Positions 5,578-5,578 of a stretch of 5,578 nucleotides of DNA are shown here, one piece after another. This DNA is from CAZQYC01 sp043746555 (GTDB taxonomy: Bacteria > Pseudomonadota > Gammaproteobacteria > Steroidobacterales > Steroidobacteraceae), in assembly GCA_043746555.1 (NCBI GenBank), contig JAYTQU010000284.1, forward strand, positions 1 to 5,578. Reading direction: 5' to 3'. Position numbers and translations under genes: made by a program. Below the pieces are notes generated by a model, which ran no database searches, was not told the origin of the DNA, and saw nothing but the letters and a program-made list of their open reading frames with translations. How positions within the stretch are numbered: the stretch's first letter is position 1; every line of letters begins with the position of its first letter.

Positions 5578-5578
5578 C

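Larger units (their letters stand above)
5315..5578. other. Right-edge region without a certain gene
   Basis: The 264 bases upstream of the membrane protein gene hold its ribosome binding site, the inverted repeats and an uncertain gene end. A weak minus-strand promoter-like pair, TTGATT (5461-5456) and CATAAC (5436-5431) with a 19-base spacer, could drive the membrane protein gene, but the spacing and the -10 match are poor. Nothing else supportable was seen. Confidence 0.4.

Noticed and set aside
1..5578. Insertion sequence, integrase, CRISPR array, tRNA or rRNA
   Set aside because: No transposase-like protein, regularly spaced repeat, tRNA cloverleaf or rRNA-like sequence was seen on either strand.

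Overview
This is a bacterial chromosomal segment of moderate G+C content with compact gene packing. Its families (a nitronate monooxygenase-like flavoprotein, an SMP-30/gluconolactonase, a divergent SDR, a polytopic membrane protein, a thioredoxin-family remnant) are those of an environmental, probably proteobacterial, organism. Taxonomy cannot be fixed from the sequence alone.

Layout. Bases 1-123 hold the last 40 codons of a plus-strand gene that enters from the left. After a gap of about 150 bases, a complete FMN-dependent nitronate monooxygenase/2-nitropropane dioxygenase-like gene runs on the plus strand (277-1260). It converges on a minus-strand series. Read in transcription order from the right, that series is: a GTG-started multi-spanning membrane protein resembling YfhO/GT-C proteins (5314-3383); a 337-base stretch of broken coding sequence with a recognisable thioredoxin-family C-terminus (3318-3169) and a second coding-like fragment (3153-3067); a TTG-started short-chain dehydrogenase-like protein (3045-2317); and an SMP-30/gluconolactonase-like protein (2235-1330). 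The right 264 bases carry no certain gene. They hold several inverted repeats and possibly the end of another minus-strand gene.

How the genes may work together. The SDR and SMP-30 genes are close and co-oriented, so they probably share a transcript. A dehydrogenase next to a lactonase is the usual arrangement for oxidising a cyclic substrate to a lactone and then hydrolysing it. However, this SDR lacks the catalytic Tyr and Lys, so its role is open. The nitronate monooxygenase is convergent and transcribed independently. The membrane protein has its own good ribosome binding site and is separated from the SDR by gene debris, so a functional link is doubtful.

The most notable points are the decayed thioredoxin-like gene, the SDR with all four usual catalytic positions replaced, the SDR and SMP-30 frames being separated by a single in-frame stop, and the overlapping hairpins at the right edge. 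I see no convincing evidence of a new multi-gene system, mobile element, CRISPR array or RNA gene.
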